The notes: generated from the letters alone by a model not told the origin. Shown: positions 24,200-33,154, counted from the first letter of the stretch. The stretch: DNA of 64,000 nucleotides from Hymenobacter sp. UV11 (GCF_004684095.1 NZ_SRII01000004.1:248001-312000); one strand, 5' to 3'. A program made the numbers and translations.

Positions 24200-26014
24200 T
24201 TATTGGGGGGTAGGGGCTTCTTGCTGGTTGAAGTAAGTGAGCAAGACTTTGGTTTTGGCCTTGCCAACTTCGGTTATTAGCTCAGCTTCGGTTAGCTCCC
24301 TGATTTTTTTGACAGATTTAAACTTGCTCAGGAGTTTGTCGGCGGTGATGGGGCCGAGACCTTTGACGTCAGTTAGCTCGGTTTTGAGGGTGCCTGCATC
24401 GCGAAGCGAGCGGTGGAAGGTGATGCCGAAGCGGTGCACTTCATCGCGCATGCGCTGGAAGAGGCGCAGGCTTTCGCTCTTCTTGTCGATGTAGAGGGGT
24501 AGGGGGTCGTTGGGGACGTAGATTTCTTCGAGGCGCTTGGCGATGCCGATGACGGCCATCTGGCCCCAGAGATTTAGGTCTTTTATGGCTTTCACAGCCA
24601 TGCTGAGCTGGCCTTTGCCACCGTCCACGATAACGAGCTGGGGTAGGCTGGCGCCTTCATCTACAAGGCGGCGGTAGCGGCGCGACACTACTTCGTACAT
24701 AGAATCGAAGTCGTTGGGGCCGATAACCGTTTTAATATGGTAATGGCGGTAATCTTTCTTGCTGGGGCGGGCATTGCGGAAGCACACCATCGCAGCTACC
24801 GGATTGTCACCCTGAAAGTTGGAGTTGTCGAAGCATTCGATGTGCTTGGGTAGTTCGGTCAGGCGCAGGTCTTTCTTGATTTGCTCCATGATGCGCACCT
24901 CGTTCACATCCTTGCTCTTCTCGTTCATGCTCTCCTTCTCCTTGCGAGCGTAGAGCACGTTTTTGATGCTCAGTTCCAACAGCTTGCGCTTGTCGCCAAT
25001 CTGGGGCTGTGCCACCGATACGCCGGGGAGGGGTAGGGGCTCGATGGGCACGTTGGTGAGGATTTCCTTGGCCTCGCTCTCGTATTCCTGGCGCAGCTGC
25101 ATGATGAGCGGCGCCAAAATCTCACCATCCGACTCATCCAGCTTCTTGGTGAGTTCCAGGTTTTGGGTCAGAATAATGCTGCCGTTCATCACCTTGAGGT
25201 AGTTGACGAAGGCGCCTTTCTCATTGGAGGCGATGCTGAACACGTCAATGTTGGTGAGCGTGGCGCTCACGATGGTGCTCTTGGCTTGGAAGTCGTCGAG
25301 CTTATCCAGCTTTTGCTTGAACTGGTGGGCCAGCTCATACTGCATCTCCTGGGCGGCGGCCGTCATCTTGTCCCGGAAATATTGCTTGGGTAGGCGTAAG
25401 TCGCCGTTGAGAATCTGCCGAATTTGCTGGATGTACTGGCCGTAGGCGGCTTCGTCCTCGTTACCTACGCACGGGCCTTTGCAGTTGCCGATGTGGTATT
25501 CGAGGCACACCTTAAACTTGCCGGCGGCCACGTTTTCGGGGCTCAGGTTGTAGTTGCAGGTGCGCAGGGGATACAGTGCCCGTATCAGCTCCAGCAGCAC
25601 GTTGAGGCCGCCCTGGTTGGCGTAGGGACCAAAGTAGTGGCCGTCGCCGGGCTGCTTGTTGCGGGTCGGGATGAGGCGTGGAAACCGCTCCTTGGTCAGC
25701 AGCAGGTAAGGATAGGTTTTGCCATCCTTAAGCAGGATGTTGTACTTGGGCTGGTGCTGCTTGATGAGGTTATTCTCCAGCAAAAACGCATCGGATTCCG
25801 AATCCACGATGGTGAACTCGATGCGCTTGATGTTCTTGACCAGCTGCTGCGTCTTCTTATTATGGTCCTGCTTGGTGAAGTAGCTGCTCACCCGCTTGCG
25901 CAGGTCCACGGCCTTACCAACGTAGATGATGCCCTCATCATCATAGTACTTGTACACGCCGGGGCGGTGGGGTAGGTGGTTTATTTGTTCTTGTAAAACA
26001 GCACTGGCAGCCAT
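24200..26014 (-). CDS. uvrC: Excinuclease ABC subunit C
   Basis: A 604-aa nucleotide-excision repair endonuclease that cuts both sides of a lesion with UvrB. An N-terminal GIY-YIG nuclease (residues 12-95; GVYKYYDDEGIIYVGKAVDL) is followed by a cysteine-containing stretch (CLEYHIGNCKGPCVG), a UVR motif around EMQYELAHQFKQKLDKLD, an RNase H-like domain with HIECFDNSNFQGDNPVA and LVIVDGGKGQLS, and C-terminal helix-hairpin-helices (VKGLGPITADKLL). I chose the ATG at 26014: longer upstream frame reads through the 49-bp inverted-repeat arm. Confidence 0.96.
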   Translation of the reverse strand: MAASAVLQEQINHLPHRPGVYKYYDDEGIIYVGKAVDLRKRVSSYFTKQDHNKKTQQLVKNIKRIEFTIVDSESDAFLLENNLIKQHQPKYNILLKDGKTYPYLLLTKERFPRLIPTRNKQPGDGHYFGPYANQGGLNVLLELIRALYPLRTCNYNLSPENVAAGKFKVCLEYHIGNCKGPCVGNEDEAAYGQYIQQIRQILNGDLRLPKQYFRDKMTAAAQEMQYELAHQFKQKLDKLDDFQAKSTIVSATLTNIDVFSIASNEKGAFVNYLKVMNGSIILTQNLELTKKLDESDGEILAPLIMQLRQEYESEAKEILTNVPIEPLPLPGVSVAQPQIGDKRKLLELSIKNVLYARKEKESMNEKSKDVNEVRIMEQIKKDLRLTELPKHIECFDNSNFQGDNPVAAMVCFRNARPSKKDYRHYHIKTVIGPNDFDSMYEVVSRRYRRLVDEGASLPQLVIVDGGKGQLSMAVKAIKDLNLWGQMAVIGIAKRLEEIYVPNDPLPLYIDKKSESLRLFQRMRDEVHRFGITFHRSLRDAGTLKTELTDVKGLGPITADKLLSKFKSVKKIRELTEAELITEVGKAKTKVLLTYFNQQEAPTPQ

Positions 26015-26015
26015 A

Positions 26016-26230
26016 AATCGCAGATTTAACGGATTACGCGGATTTCGCAGATGCAGACGACCGCGACTTGTCCGCCCTTGTATGGGAATAAATGGGGTAC
26101 GTTGCTGCAACACAAAAGGGCCGGCAAAAGTAGCCGGCCCTTTGTCAATTGGATGACCCGTTTCTTACGCATGACCCGCAAGCGGTCGTCTGCATCTGCG
26201 AAATCCGCGTAATCCGTTAAATCTGCGATT
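26016..26230. repeat. Perfect 49-bp terminal inverted repeats flanking 117 bp
   Basis: The arms at 26016-26064 and 26182-26230 are exact reverse complements over 49 bp (for example ATTTAACGGATTACGCGGAT). The left arm abuts the uvrC start, and the right arm ends inside the PBP stop codon. A partial related word (ATCACGGATTACGCTGATTT) is at 24093-24112 after gldN. The centre carries a hairpin at 26115-26143. There is no coding capacity, so it is a non-autonomous element or paired repeat. Confidence 0.93.
26115..26143 (-). terminator. Hairpin AAAGGGCCGGC inside the inverted-repeat element
   Basis: Arms at 26115-26125 and 26133-26143, 7-nt loop, with T run on the reverse strand: a plausible terminator for the penicillin-binding protein gene. 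The loop contains TACTTTTG on the reverse strand, a possible -7 box for uvrC, although a TTG is only 13 bp upstream of it. Confidence 0.6.
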
Positions 26231-28577
26231 AGATGTCTTTGTCGTCCAGCTCGTCGAGCTTGGGCTGCACCATCTTCTGCTCGTAGGGGATGGTATCGCG
26301 CTGGCCCGCACCGTAGTACTTCGAGCAGTCCAGCTCGATGGTGAGCGGCGCGGCGGGCAGCGGAAAGGGCCCGGTGTCCACGTCGAGCGACTTATCGGCG
26401 TACACTTTCTTCATGAAGATGCCGTAGAGGGGTAGGGCCAGGCGCGCGCCCTGCCCGTAGGCGCCGGTGCGGAAGTGGATGCTACGGTCCTCGCCGCCAA
26501 TCCACATGCCGCACACCAGGTTGGGCGTGATGCCCATAAACCAGGCGTCGGAGTAGTTGGAGGTGGTGCCGGTTTTGGCCCCAATGGTGGTGTTGAACTT
26601 GAAGCCCGTGTGCAGGATGGTGCTGGTGCCGCCCGGCTCAGTGGTGCTGGCTTGCAGCATGTTGGTCATTACGTAGGCCGTTTCTTCGCTGAGAGCCTCC
26701 TTGGTTTGGGCCACGAAGCGGCGTAGCTCGTTGCCGTTCTTGTCCTCGATGCGCGTCACCATAATCGGGTTGGTCCACACGCCTTTATTCACGAAGGTGC
26801 CGTAGGCGCCACACAGCTCGTAGATGCTGCAATCGGAGGCCCCAAAGCCCACAGCCGGCACCGCGTCGATGGGCGACGTGATACCCAGGCGCTTGGCGTA
26901 GGCCACCACCGTTTCGGGCCCCAGCTTGTACACCAGCCACGCCGTGATGGAGTTCATAGAGCGCGCCAGCGCCTGCCGCAGCGTGAAGGTGCGGCCCGAG
27001 AAGGACCCTTCAAAGTTGTGCGGCGTGTAGGGTGCCCGGCCGGCTACGCCGGGGAAAGTCGTGGCCACGTCGGGCCGCGGGAAGCACGGCGAGTAGCCCT
27101 GGTCGATGGCCGCCGTGTACACGATGGGCTTGAACGTGGAGCCCGGCTGGCGCTTACCTTGCCGCACGTGGTCAAACTTGAAGAACTTGTAGTTGGGGCC
27201 ACCTACCCAGGCTTTTACGTAGCCGTTGAGCGGATTCACGGCTAGAAAGCCGGCCCGCAGGTAGCGCTTGTAGTAGGCCAGCGAGTCCATCGGCGACATG
27301 TTGACCTGCTGCTCACCCTGCCAACTAAATACCGTCATCGGGTACTTGTGGTTGAGGTAGTAGCGCACCGAATCCTTGTTGCCCTCGAAGCGCTCGACCA
27401 GCGACTTGTAGCGCTGCGTGCGGCGCATTGCTGCCTCCAGGAAGCCCGGAATGACCTTGCCGTTCTCGTCGCGCCAGGGCAGCTGGCCCTTCCAGTGGGC
27501 CGAAAACCACTTTTGCTGCAAGGCCAGGTGCTCGGCCACGGCCTTCTCGGCGTAGGTCTGCATGCGTGAGTCGAGAGTCGTGTAGATTTTCAGGCCGTCG
27601 GCGTACAGGTCGTGGTCGGTTTCGCGGGCCCAGGCTTGCAGGTACTTGGCTACCTCGGTGCGGAAGTACGGCGCCAGGCCCTGAATCGAGCTTTCGACGC
27701 TGTAGTGCAGCACAATGGCCTTGGCCGTGTCGCGGCGCATCTCGTCGGCGGGCAGGTAATTGGCCCGCACCATCTGCTGCAGCACCCAGTTGCGGCGGCG
27801 CTTCGAGCGCGCCGGGTGCGTGGCCGGGCTAAAGCGCGAGGGCGCGTTCACGATACCCACCAGCGTCGCCGCCTCGGAAGTAGTAAGCTGCTTGGGGCGC
27901 TTGTTGAAAAACGTCTTGGCTGCCGTGTTGATACCGAAGGCATTGGAGCCATAATCGACGGTATTGAGGTACATGCGCAGGATTTCGCGCTTAGTATAGT
28001 TGCGCTCCAGCTTGATAGCCAGCAGCCACTCCTTGGTTTTAGTGATGAGCAGGCCCAGCTTGCCGGGGCCATTGAGGGTGCCGTTGTTGAGGCCGTCGGC
28101 GCGGGTTTTGAAGAGCACTTTGGCTACTTGCTGCGTGAGCGTGGAGCCGCCGCCCGCGTGGCCCAGGCTACCCACCACGCGCATAATGCTCTTAAAATCA
28201 ATGCCCGAGTGCTCCTCAAAGCGCACGTCTTCGGTAGCAATGAGCGCATCAATCACGTTCTGCGGCAGGTCTTTGTACTCCACCGGCGTCCGGTTTTCGC
28301 GGAAATACTTTCCCAGTAGCACGCCATCGGCCGAGTAGATTTCGGAAGCCAGCTCACTCTTGGGGTTTTCGAGGGCGTGCAGGTTGGGCATGCGCCCAAA
28401 CAGGTTCATAAAATTGACGCTCACCGCTCCCAGGTAGAGCAGCGCCACTACTAGCCCGCCCCCAAACAGCACCCACATGGTGCGCGTGAACGCCTGAAAG
28501 CGCCCCCGGCGCACCGGCGGCGGCCCGCGGCGCACGGGGGGGGTAGGGCGGGTCTGGGAAGAAGCGGACTTAGGCAT
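26229..28577 (-). CDS. Class A penicillin-binding protein (PBP1A-like)
   Basis: A 782-aa bifunctional peptidoglycan synthase. A Pro/Arg-rich cytoplasmic tail (1-33), one membrane helix (about 34-54), then a GT51 glycosyltransferase with catalytic Glu116 in ATEDVRFEEHSGID and STLTQQVAK (145-153). The transpeptidase follows, with acyl-Ser480 in PGSTFKP, an SMN motif in ARSMNSITAW and KTGTT near residue 680. The ATG at 28577 gives the full tail. The stop lies in the 49-bp repeat arm. It is 102 bp downstream of the SprE/PorW-like gene on the same strand. Confidence 0.96.
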   Translation of the reverse strand: MPKSASSQTRPTPPVRRGPPPVRRGRFQAFTRTMWVLFGGGLVVALLYLGAVSVNFMNLFGRMPNLHALENPKSELASEIYSADGVLLGKYFRENRTPVEYKDLPQNVIDALIATEDVRFEEHSGIDFKSIMRVVGSLGHAGGGSTLTQQVAKVLFKTRADGLNNGTLNGPGKLGLLITKTKEWLLAIKLERNYTKREILRMYLNTVDYGSNAFGINTAAKTFFNKRPKQLTTSEAATLVGIVNAPSRFSPATHPARSKRRRNWVLQQMVRANYLPADEMRRDTAKAIVLHYSVESSIQGLAPYFRTEVAKYLQAWARETDHDLYADGLKIYTTLDSRMQTYAEKAVAEHLALQQKWFSAHWKGQLPWRDENGKVIPGFLEAAMRRTQRYKSLVERFEGNKDSVRYYLNHKYPMTVFSWQGEQQVNMSPMDSLAYYKRYLRAGFLAVNPLNGYVKAWVGGPNYKFFKFDHVRQGKRQPGSTFKPIVYTAAIDQGYSPCFPRPDVATTFPGVAGRAPYTPHNFEGSFSGRTFTLRQALARSMNSITAWLVYKLGPETVVAYAKRLGITSPIDAVPAVGFGASDCSIYELCGAYGTFVNKGVWTNPIMVTRIEDKNGNELRRFVAQTKEALSEETAYVMTNMLQASTTEPGGTSTILHTGFKFNTTIGAKTGTTSNYSDAWFMGITPNLVCGMWIGGEDRSIHFRTGAYGQGARLALPLYGIFMKKVYADKSLDVDTGPFPLPAAPLTIELDCSKYYGAGQRDTIPYEQKMVQPKLDELDDKDI

Positions 28578-28679
28578 TTGCTGAAAAGACGGAGTGAGCA
28601 GGCGGAAGCAGGAACGAAGCGGTGTAACAAAAGGCAGCGACGCTTTCTGCGAACCTTCTGCATTAATGCGGCCTACCCC

Positions 28680-31600
28680 TTATTGGTAAACCTTCTGGTA
28701 AAATTGCTGGTAGCCGGCCAGGTCGCCGCCCGTTTCCTGCAGCAGCGCCAGGTTGGCCAGGCTGATGATGAGCGTCTGGTAGCCCTGGCCGCGCAGGCGC
28801 GCCAGCGGCGACTGCGGCCCGCGCAGCTTGGTAGCGTAGCTCTGGGCCACTTTCGAGCCTTGCAACGCCCGCACCACTACTATTTCCTGGTCAGTGCCTA
28901 GCGCCTGGGCCGGCTGCACGGTCAGGTTATTAGCCCGAAAAAACTTGCCATTGTAAGTAGTCAGCTGCGCGGCGAGGTCGGCCGTGGGTGCCGTGCCCTT
29001 GGGATACACCAGCACCACGGCGTGCGCCGCACTGAGCTGGGTAGCATAGGCCACGGCCGGGGCCACCGGGGCAGCTGGCGGCGTAGCTGGCACCCCTGCG
29101 GTAGCAGCCGGTGCCCCAGGAGTGGTGGCCGGCGCGCCGGCTGGCGTGGTGGGGGTAGGGGAGTTGCTAGGCAGCGCTGGCGCGGCCCCGGCGGGAGTTC
29201 CCGGTGCGGTATTGGTGGGTGCCGTAGTAGTTGGCGCTGGCAGGCTAGTGGGCTTGGCTAAGGCATTTTTCTTGATGGGCACCGCCGTAGTAGCCCCCTT
29301 GATAGTCGCCGCGGCCGCCGGCACCGGTTGGGCGGCGGGAGGGGGGGTAGGGGCGGGGGCCGGCGTGGTAGCCGGGGCCGGCGGTGCAGCCTCCTCGTAA
29401 ATGATACGCAGCCGGTTATCGATTTCACCCGGCCGGAACTGCGAAATCACCGGCTTGTCGGTCGAGGCCAGGGCTCCGGCCAGCTGGCCGGCTTCGGCCT
29501 TTTGCAGCGCGCCGGCCAGGCCCTGGGCCTGCGGCACCAGCTTGCTATCGGGGTAGTCTTTGGCAAATTGCGCCACCGAGGTCCGCACCGCCCCCGGCGG
29601 CTGCGTCCGAATGGCCAGCAGTAGCTTCAAATACGCCACCCGGTCGGTGAGGTCACTCTTCGGATACGCCCGCTCAATGCGCGCCACGGCCGACTTGGCC
29701 TTCGTGAAATACTGGTCCTTGTAGAGCACAAAAGCCGAGTCGAGGCGCGCGGCCACGGCATTGTGCAGCGCCCGCTCATGCTCGCGATACAGCGGGTCGG
29801 CAATGAGCTTGGCGTAGGTTGAGGTCGGAAACTCGCGTTGCAAGGCGGCGGCGTACTGCGCGGCCTTGGCCGGGTCGGGCAGGTCCTTGTAGTAGAGGTA
29901 GAGCAGGTAGTCGGCGTCGGGCGCGTGCTCGCCGCGAGGGTAGCGTGCCACCTCGCCAGCGTAGGTTTCGTAGCCGCGCTGCTTTTCCCTGAGTTCTTCC
30001 TTGTAGATGCCGCCCAGTTCGTACATCGCCGCTTCTACTTGCTGGTTAGAGGCTTGTAGCTTGGCAGGCGTGTCCGGAATATCCTGCCGGTACTTAGTGG
30101 CGAGCGCGTTTTGCTCGGCCAGTGGGTCAGCGGCCGCTGGCGCGGCCCCAGGCTGCGCGCCGGCGGCCCCGCCGTTCACCCGCGTTTGGTCATTGCCCGT
30201 CACGCTCACTGGCGCGCCGCCATTCTGCGGGGCATTGGGTGAGCTGGTGGGGGAAAGGGTCGTGCGCCAGTTGTCTTGCAGTCGGCGGTCGCCCCAGGTC
30301 CGAATAAACTCGGCCCGCGCCGTGCTCAGCGTGGTTGCATTATCAAAATACCAGCCCGCGCCCGAGGCCACCGCCGTGGTCGCATCAAACGCGTTGGGGT
30401 TGCTGATATCGCGCTGGCTGCCGCTGAGCGCGCTCGGCGTCGACGAGATGCGGCTGGCATCGGCCTGCTGCTTCTGGGCCAGGGCTCGCTGAGTAGCGGC
30501 GGCCTTGGCGATGGCCTGGCGCTTGGCTTCCAGCTCGGCGGCGGCGTAGGTGCTCAGGCGCTGGTCGAGCGCAGCGGCGGGTAGCTTGGCCAGCGTTTGC
30601 AGGCTGTCCTGCGTCTCGATAATGGTGTACTGCTTGGCAAATTCCTTGAGGATGCCTGCTCGCTCCATCGTGGCCGCATACAGCGGGTTTTCCTTGGGCA
30701 TGGCCTGCGTGGTGCTATCGTAGTAGGCCGCAGCCAACTGGTATTTGTGCAGGTTTTCGTAGTAGATGCGGCCGGCCAGCAGGTAGGTGTAGCCCTTCTG
30801 CGACTTGCTGACGGTGGGCACTTTAGCGGCCGTGCGCAGCAGGCCCAGCGCGTCGGCGTACTTCTGCTGGCGGTAGGCCAGGCGCGCCATCTCGTAGTAG
30901 ATTTTGTCGCGGTACTCCTTGTTCTTCGGGTCTTTCAGCAGCGCTGCGAAATATTTATCGAGCCGCTCCTTGCTCTGTTTATCAAGGTCCGACACCTGCC
31001 CCAGCAGCAGCTTAGCCTGAAAATCAAGCTCGTAGGGCGGGTTGTGCTTCAGAATATTGTTGAGCTGCGCGGTAGCCTCCTTGTCCTGGCCCTGCTGCTG
31101 GTACAACTGCGCCAGAATAAAGCGCGAGCGCGAACGCTCATTCTTCACCGGCGTCAGGGGCACGGCCTTTTCCAGCTGCTCGATGGCCTTCGTGGGCTCC
31201 TCCAGCTGCAAGTAGTAGTCGGTGCGGGCCAGAAACAGCTCGCGCGCGTCCCTAGGCAGGCCCACTTCCTTGTCGAGCAAATCCGACACGGCCTTAGCGT
31301 TGTCGAGTTGCTTGGTTACCAAGAAAGCACGCATCAACCCAATCAGCGACTCCTGCTTGGCAAACGGGTCGCGGCTGGTACTGTTCACGTACTTAAACGT
31401 GAGAATGGCGTCGTCAAACTCCATCTTGTAGAACCGCGACCAGCCTACCAGCAGGTAGGCGTCGTCGGTCCAGTCAGAGCCCGCCCGGTGCTGAATGGGT
31501 AGCGAGGCCTTTTTAATAATATCGTTGAGGTCGGCGCGGGTGGCGCGCACGGTGCCGCTATCGAGCACCGGGTAGAGAGGCAGCACGCGGTTGTAGTCGT

Positions 31601-31796
31601 CGTTGCGGCCCTTGTAGAGGGTAGCCTCGGTGGCCCGCAGCTTCTCGCGGGCCAGAAAAAAGCCGTTGTCGCGGGCCGCCACGTTGTTGAGGGCGTGGCT
31701 CACCAGCGACTTGTCTGAGGCGCAGGCGGCCATGCTCAGGCCCAGCCAGGTCAGCAGCCAAAACCGGAAGCTACGCAGGAGAAAAGCGATTTTCAA
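28680..31796 (-). CDS. sprE: SprE/PorW-like TPR lipoprotein of type IX secretion
   Basis: A ~1038-aa lipoprotein (lipobox LSMAAC). Starts are non-ATG: TTG 31796 gives a clean MKIAFLLRSF signal peptide; TTG 31808 is an alternative. The early segment NNVAARDNGFFLAREKL followed by DYNRVLPLYP, IKKASLPIQH and DDAYLLVGWSRFYKMEFDDAILTFKYVN matches SprE/PorW, a type IX component. TPR-like helices run to about residue 780, then a Pro/Ala/Thr-rich linker (about 815-925) and a conserved C-terminal domain ending YQQFYQKVYQ. The long linker is unusual. The name rests on motif memory, not on a search. Confidence 0.82.
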   Translation of the reverse strand: MKIAFLLRSFRFWLLTWLGLSMAACASDKSLVSHALNNVAARDNGFFLAREKLRATEATLYKGRNDDYNRVLPLYPVLDSGTVRATRADLNDIIKKASLPIQHRAGSDWTDDAYLLVGWSRFYKMEFDDAILTFKYVNSTSRDPFAKQESLIGLMRAFLVTKQLDNAKAVSDLLDKEVGLPRDARELFLARTDYYLQLEEPTKAIEQLEKAVPLTPVKNERSRSRFILAQLYQQQGQDKEATAQLNNILKHNPPYELDFQAKLLLGQVSDLDKQSKERLDKYFAALLKDPKNKEYRDKIYYEMARLAYRQQKYADALGLLRTAAKVPTVSKSQKGYTYLLAGRIYYENLHKYQLAAAYYDSTTQAMPKENPLYAATMERAGILKEFAKQYTIIETQDSLQTLAKLPAAALDQRLSTYAAAELEAKRQAIAKAAATQRALAQKQQADASRISSTPSALSGSQRDISNPNAFDATTAVASGAGWYFDNATTLSTARAEFIRTWGDRRLQDNWRTTLSPTSSPNAPQNGGAPVSVTGNDQTRVNGGAAGAQPGAAPAAADPLAEQNALATKYRQDIPDTPAKLQASNQQVEAAMYELGGIYKEELREKQRGYETYAGEVARYPRGEHAPDADYLLYLYYKDLPDPAKAAQYAAALQREFPTSTYAKLIADPLYREHERALHNAVAARLDSAFVLYKDQYFTKAKSAVARIERAYPKSDLTDRVAYLKLLLAIRTQPPGAVRTSVAQFAKDYPDSKLVPQAQGLAGALQKAEAGQLAGALASTDKPVISQFRPGEIDNRLRIIYEEAAPPAPATTPAPAPTPPPAAQPVPAAAATIKGATTAVPIKKNALAKPTSLPAPTTTAPTNTAPGTPAGAAPALPSNSPTPTTPAGAPATTPGAPAATAGVPATPPAAPVAPAVAYATQLSAAHAVVLVYPKGTAPTADLAAQLTTYNGKFFRANNLTVQPAQALGTDQEIVVVRALQGSKVAQSYATKLRGPQSPLARLRGQGYQTLIISLANLALLQETGGDLAGYQQFYQKVYQ

Positions 31797-31813
31797 GGGA
31801 GGAAGCAAAGAAA

Positions 31814-31882
31814 GTAAGGTGAGCTTTGGCTCACCGTAAGTAGCTCACAAGTATAAAAACGGCAAGCTGAAGCTTACCCTAC
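31814..31882. repeat. Diverged copy of the GTAGGGTAAGCTTTAGCTTG element
   Basis: The left arm (31814-31835, GTAAGGTGAGCTTTGGCTCA plus CC) and the right arm (31861-31882, whose reverse complement starts GTAGGGTAAGCTTCAGCTTG) are diverged versions of the 5382-5461 arms. It lies between the divergent sprE and atpZ genes. Confidence 0.75.
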
Positions 31883-31979
31883 GCGCATAACGCGCTCGCA
31901 ATCCGTAAAATTACGCCCCGCCCGCCCGAAACCTTCATCCGCCGTTTAGCTTTACCGCTCTTCCCTTTTTCGCCCGCCC

Positions 31980-32216
31980 ATGCCTACCCCCCCGCCCACC
32001 CCCAAAGCCGACGACGAAGCCCGCAACAACTCGGCGTTGGCCAAATATTCCGGCATTGCCGCCCAGATGTTTGCCATCATCGGCTTCAGTACCTGGGCCG
32101 GCGTGTGGCTCGATGGCCATTTCCACACCACTACCCCCTGGTACACCATTAGCCTCACGCTATTCGGCATTTTTGGGTCGTTGTATCAAGTTATCCGCAG
32201 CGTTACTAGCAAGTAA
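31980..32216 (+). CDS. atpZ: AtpZ/AtpI family ATP synthase accessory protein
   Basis: A 78-aa protein with a polar N-terminus (MPTPPPTPKADDEARNN) and two membrane helices (about 21-43 and 49-72; SGIAAQMFAIIGFSTWAGVWLDGHF, then ISLTLFGIFGSLYQVI). It matches the short F0F1-ATPase accessory family (AtpZ, sometimes called AtpI or gene 1), linked to ATP synthase assembly and ion supply. In many Bacteroidota it is close to atpB. Here 11 kb of unrelated genes lie between it and the other ATP synthase genes. The ATG at 31980 is in good context. Confidence 0.88.
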   Translation: MPTPPPTPKADDEARNNSALAKYSGIAAQMFAIIGFSTWAGVWLDGHFHTTTPWYTISLTLFGIFGSLYQVIRSVTSK

Positions 32217-32258
32217 AAACCGGGAAAAAGCAGTAGCGAGAAAACTTTTTTCTCTAAA

Positions 32259-32292
32259 TTGATGTAGGTACATTAATTGCATCGTAGCTTTG
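32259..32292 (+). promoter_or_regulatory. Promoter for pirin gene: TTG-N23-TAGCTTTG
   Basis: TTG at 32259-32261 and TAGCTTTG at 32285-32292, spaced 23 bp, 34 bp before the ATG at 32327. Good consensus match for Bacteroidota. Confidence 0.6.
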
Positions 32293-32326
32293 ATGCGTCG
32301 CAGTTTCCACCTCAACTCGATTTGCC

Positions 32327-33040
32327 ATGCGCACACACTTTTTTCCGGCCACCGACCGGGGCCTCAAGGACATCGGTTGGCTCAAAAGCCACCTTACCTT
32401 CAGCTTCGGGCCCTACGCCAACCCCGAGCGCAATGGCTTTGGGCTGCTGAAAGTCTTCAACGACGACTTTGTGGCGCCCGGCCAGGGCTTTGGCCAGCAC
32501 GCCCACGCCAACATGGAAATCATCTCGGTGCTGCTAGCCGGCACCATGAACCACAAAGATTCGCTGGGCTACTCGGAAGTCATTCCGGCCGGCGGCGTGC
32601 AGATTATGAGCGCCGGCTCGGGCCTGCGCCACGAGGAATACAACGTGGGCGACGACGAGGTGAATTTCCTGCAAATCTGGATTGAGCCCAAGCTACAGAA
32701 CGTGACGCCGCGCTATCAGCGCCGCCAGTTTCCGGAAGAAAAGCGCGCCAACCGCCTCACCACCATCGTGAGCAACGAGGAAGGCACCGCCCACTGCTGG
32801 ATAAACCAAAATGCCAAGCTCTCGCTTGGCTACTATACTGAAAGCCAAGGCGTAGACTACCAGTTTACCCCGGCTAACAAAATGCTCTACGTCTTCGTCA
32901 TCAGCGGCGAAGTGGAGGTAGAAGACCAAAAGCTAGGTCGCCGCGACGCGCTGGGCCTCTGGGAAACGACCGGCTCGGTGCGCCTCACCTGCGCCGCCGA
33001 CACGCGCTTCCTGCTTATCGAAGCGCCGATTAATCACTAA
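32327..33040 (+). CDS. Pirin family protein (YhaK/quercetinase-like)
   Basis: A 237-aa bicupin of the pirin family. Metal-binding residues appear in the first cupin (GQGFGQHAHANMEIISVLLAG, with HxHxxxE) and the following MNHKDSLGYSEVIPAGGVQIM and SGLRHEEYN motifs are typical. The second cupin (about 150-235) is less conserved, as usual. Bacterial pirins of this kind show quercetinase activity or act as redox sensors; which applies cannot be told. A good promoter lies upstream and a 33-bp inverted repeat ends the unit, so it is probably a single-gene transcript. Confidence 0.93.
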   Translation: MRTHFFPATDRGLKDIGWLKSHLTFSFGPYANPERNGFGLLKVFNDDFVAPGQGFGQHAHANMEIISVLLAGTMNHKDSLGYSEVIPAGGVQIMSAGSGLRHEEYNVGDDEVNFLQIWIEPKLQNVTPRYQRRQFPEEKRANRLTTIVSNEEGTAHCWINQNAKLSLGYYTESQGVDYQFTPANKMLYVFVISGEVEVEDQKLGRRDALGLWETTGSVRLTCAADTRFLLIEAPINH

Positions 33041-33055
33041 GCTCTTTTCTTATAA

Positions 33056-33154
33056 GAACGTCATGCTGAGCTTGTCGAAGCATCTCGCTCGCCTCGTTTA
33101 ACAATTGGGTTAGTGCTGCAGGCGAGATGCTTCGGCAAGCTCAGCATGACGTTC
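33056..33154. repeat. 33-bp inverted repeat, GAACGTCATGCTGAGCTTG family
   Basis: The arms at 33056-33088 and 33122-33154 match at 32 of 33 positions; the single change is C/T in the middle. The 33-bp centre is unrelated. It lies 16 bp after the pirin stop codon and 32 bp before the next start. It shares the core AACGTCAT with the 1862-1922 element. Confidence 0.92.

Noticed and set aside
26016..26230. Insertion sequence between uvrC and PBP
   Set aside because: Only 215 bp with no transposase; called a repeat pair rather than an IS.
27612..28319. Long forward open frame opposite the penicillin-binding protein
   Set aside because: Fully antisense to a gene with intact catalytic motifs, rich in Ala/Gly/Arg and without any motif; typical GC-rich shadow.
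30597..31502. 301-codon forward frame opposite the SprE-like gene
   Set aside because: Antisense to a TPR coding region; its Leu/Val/Gln-rich composition mirrors reverse TPR codons.
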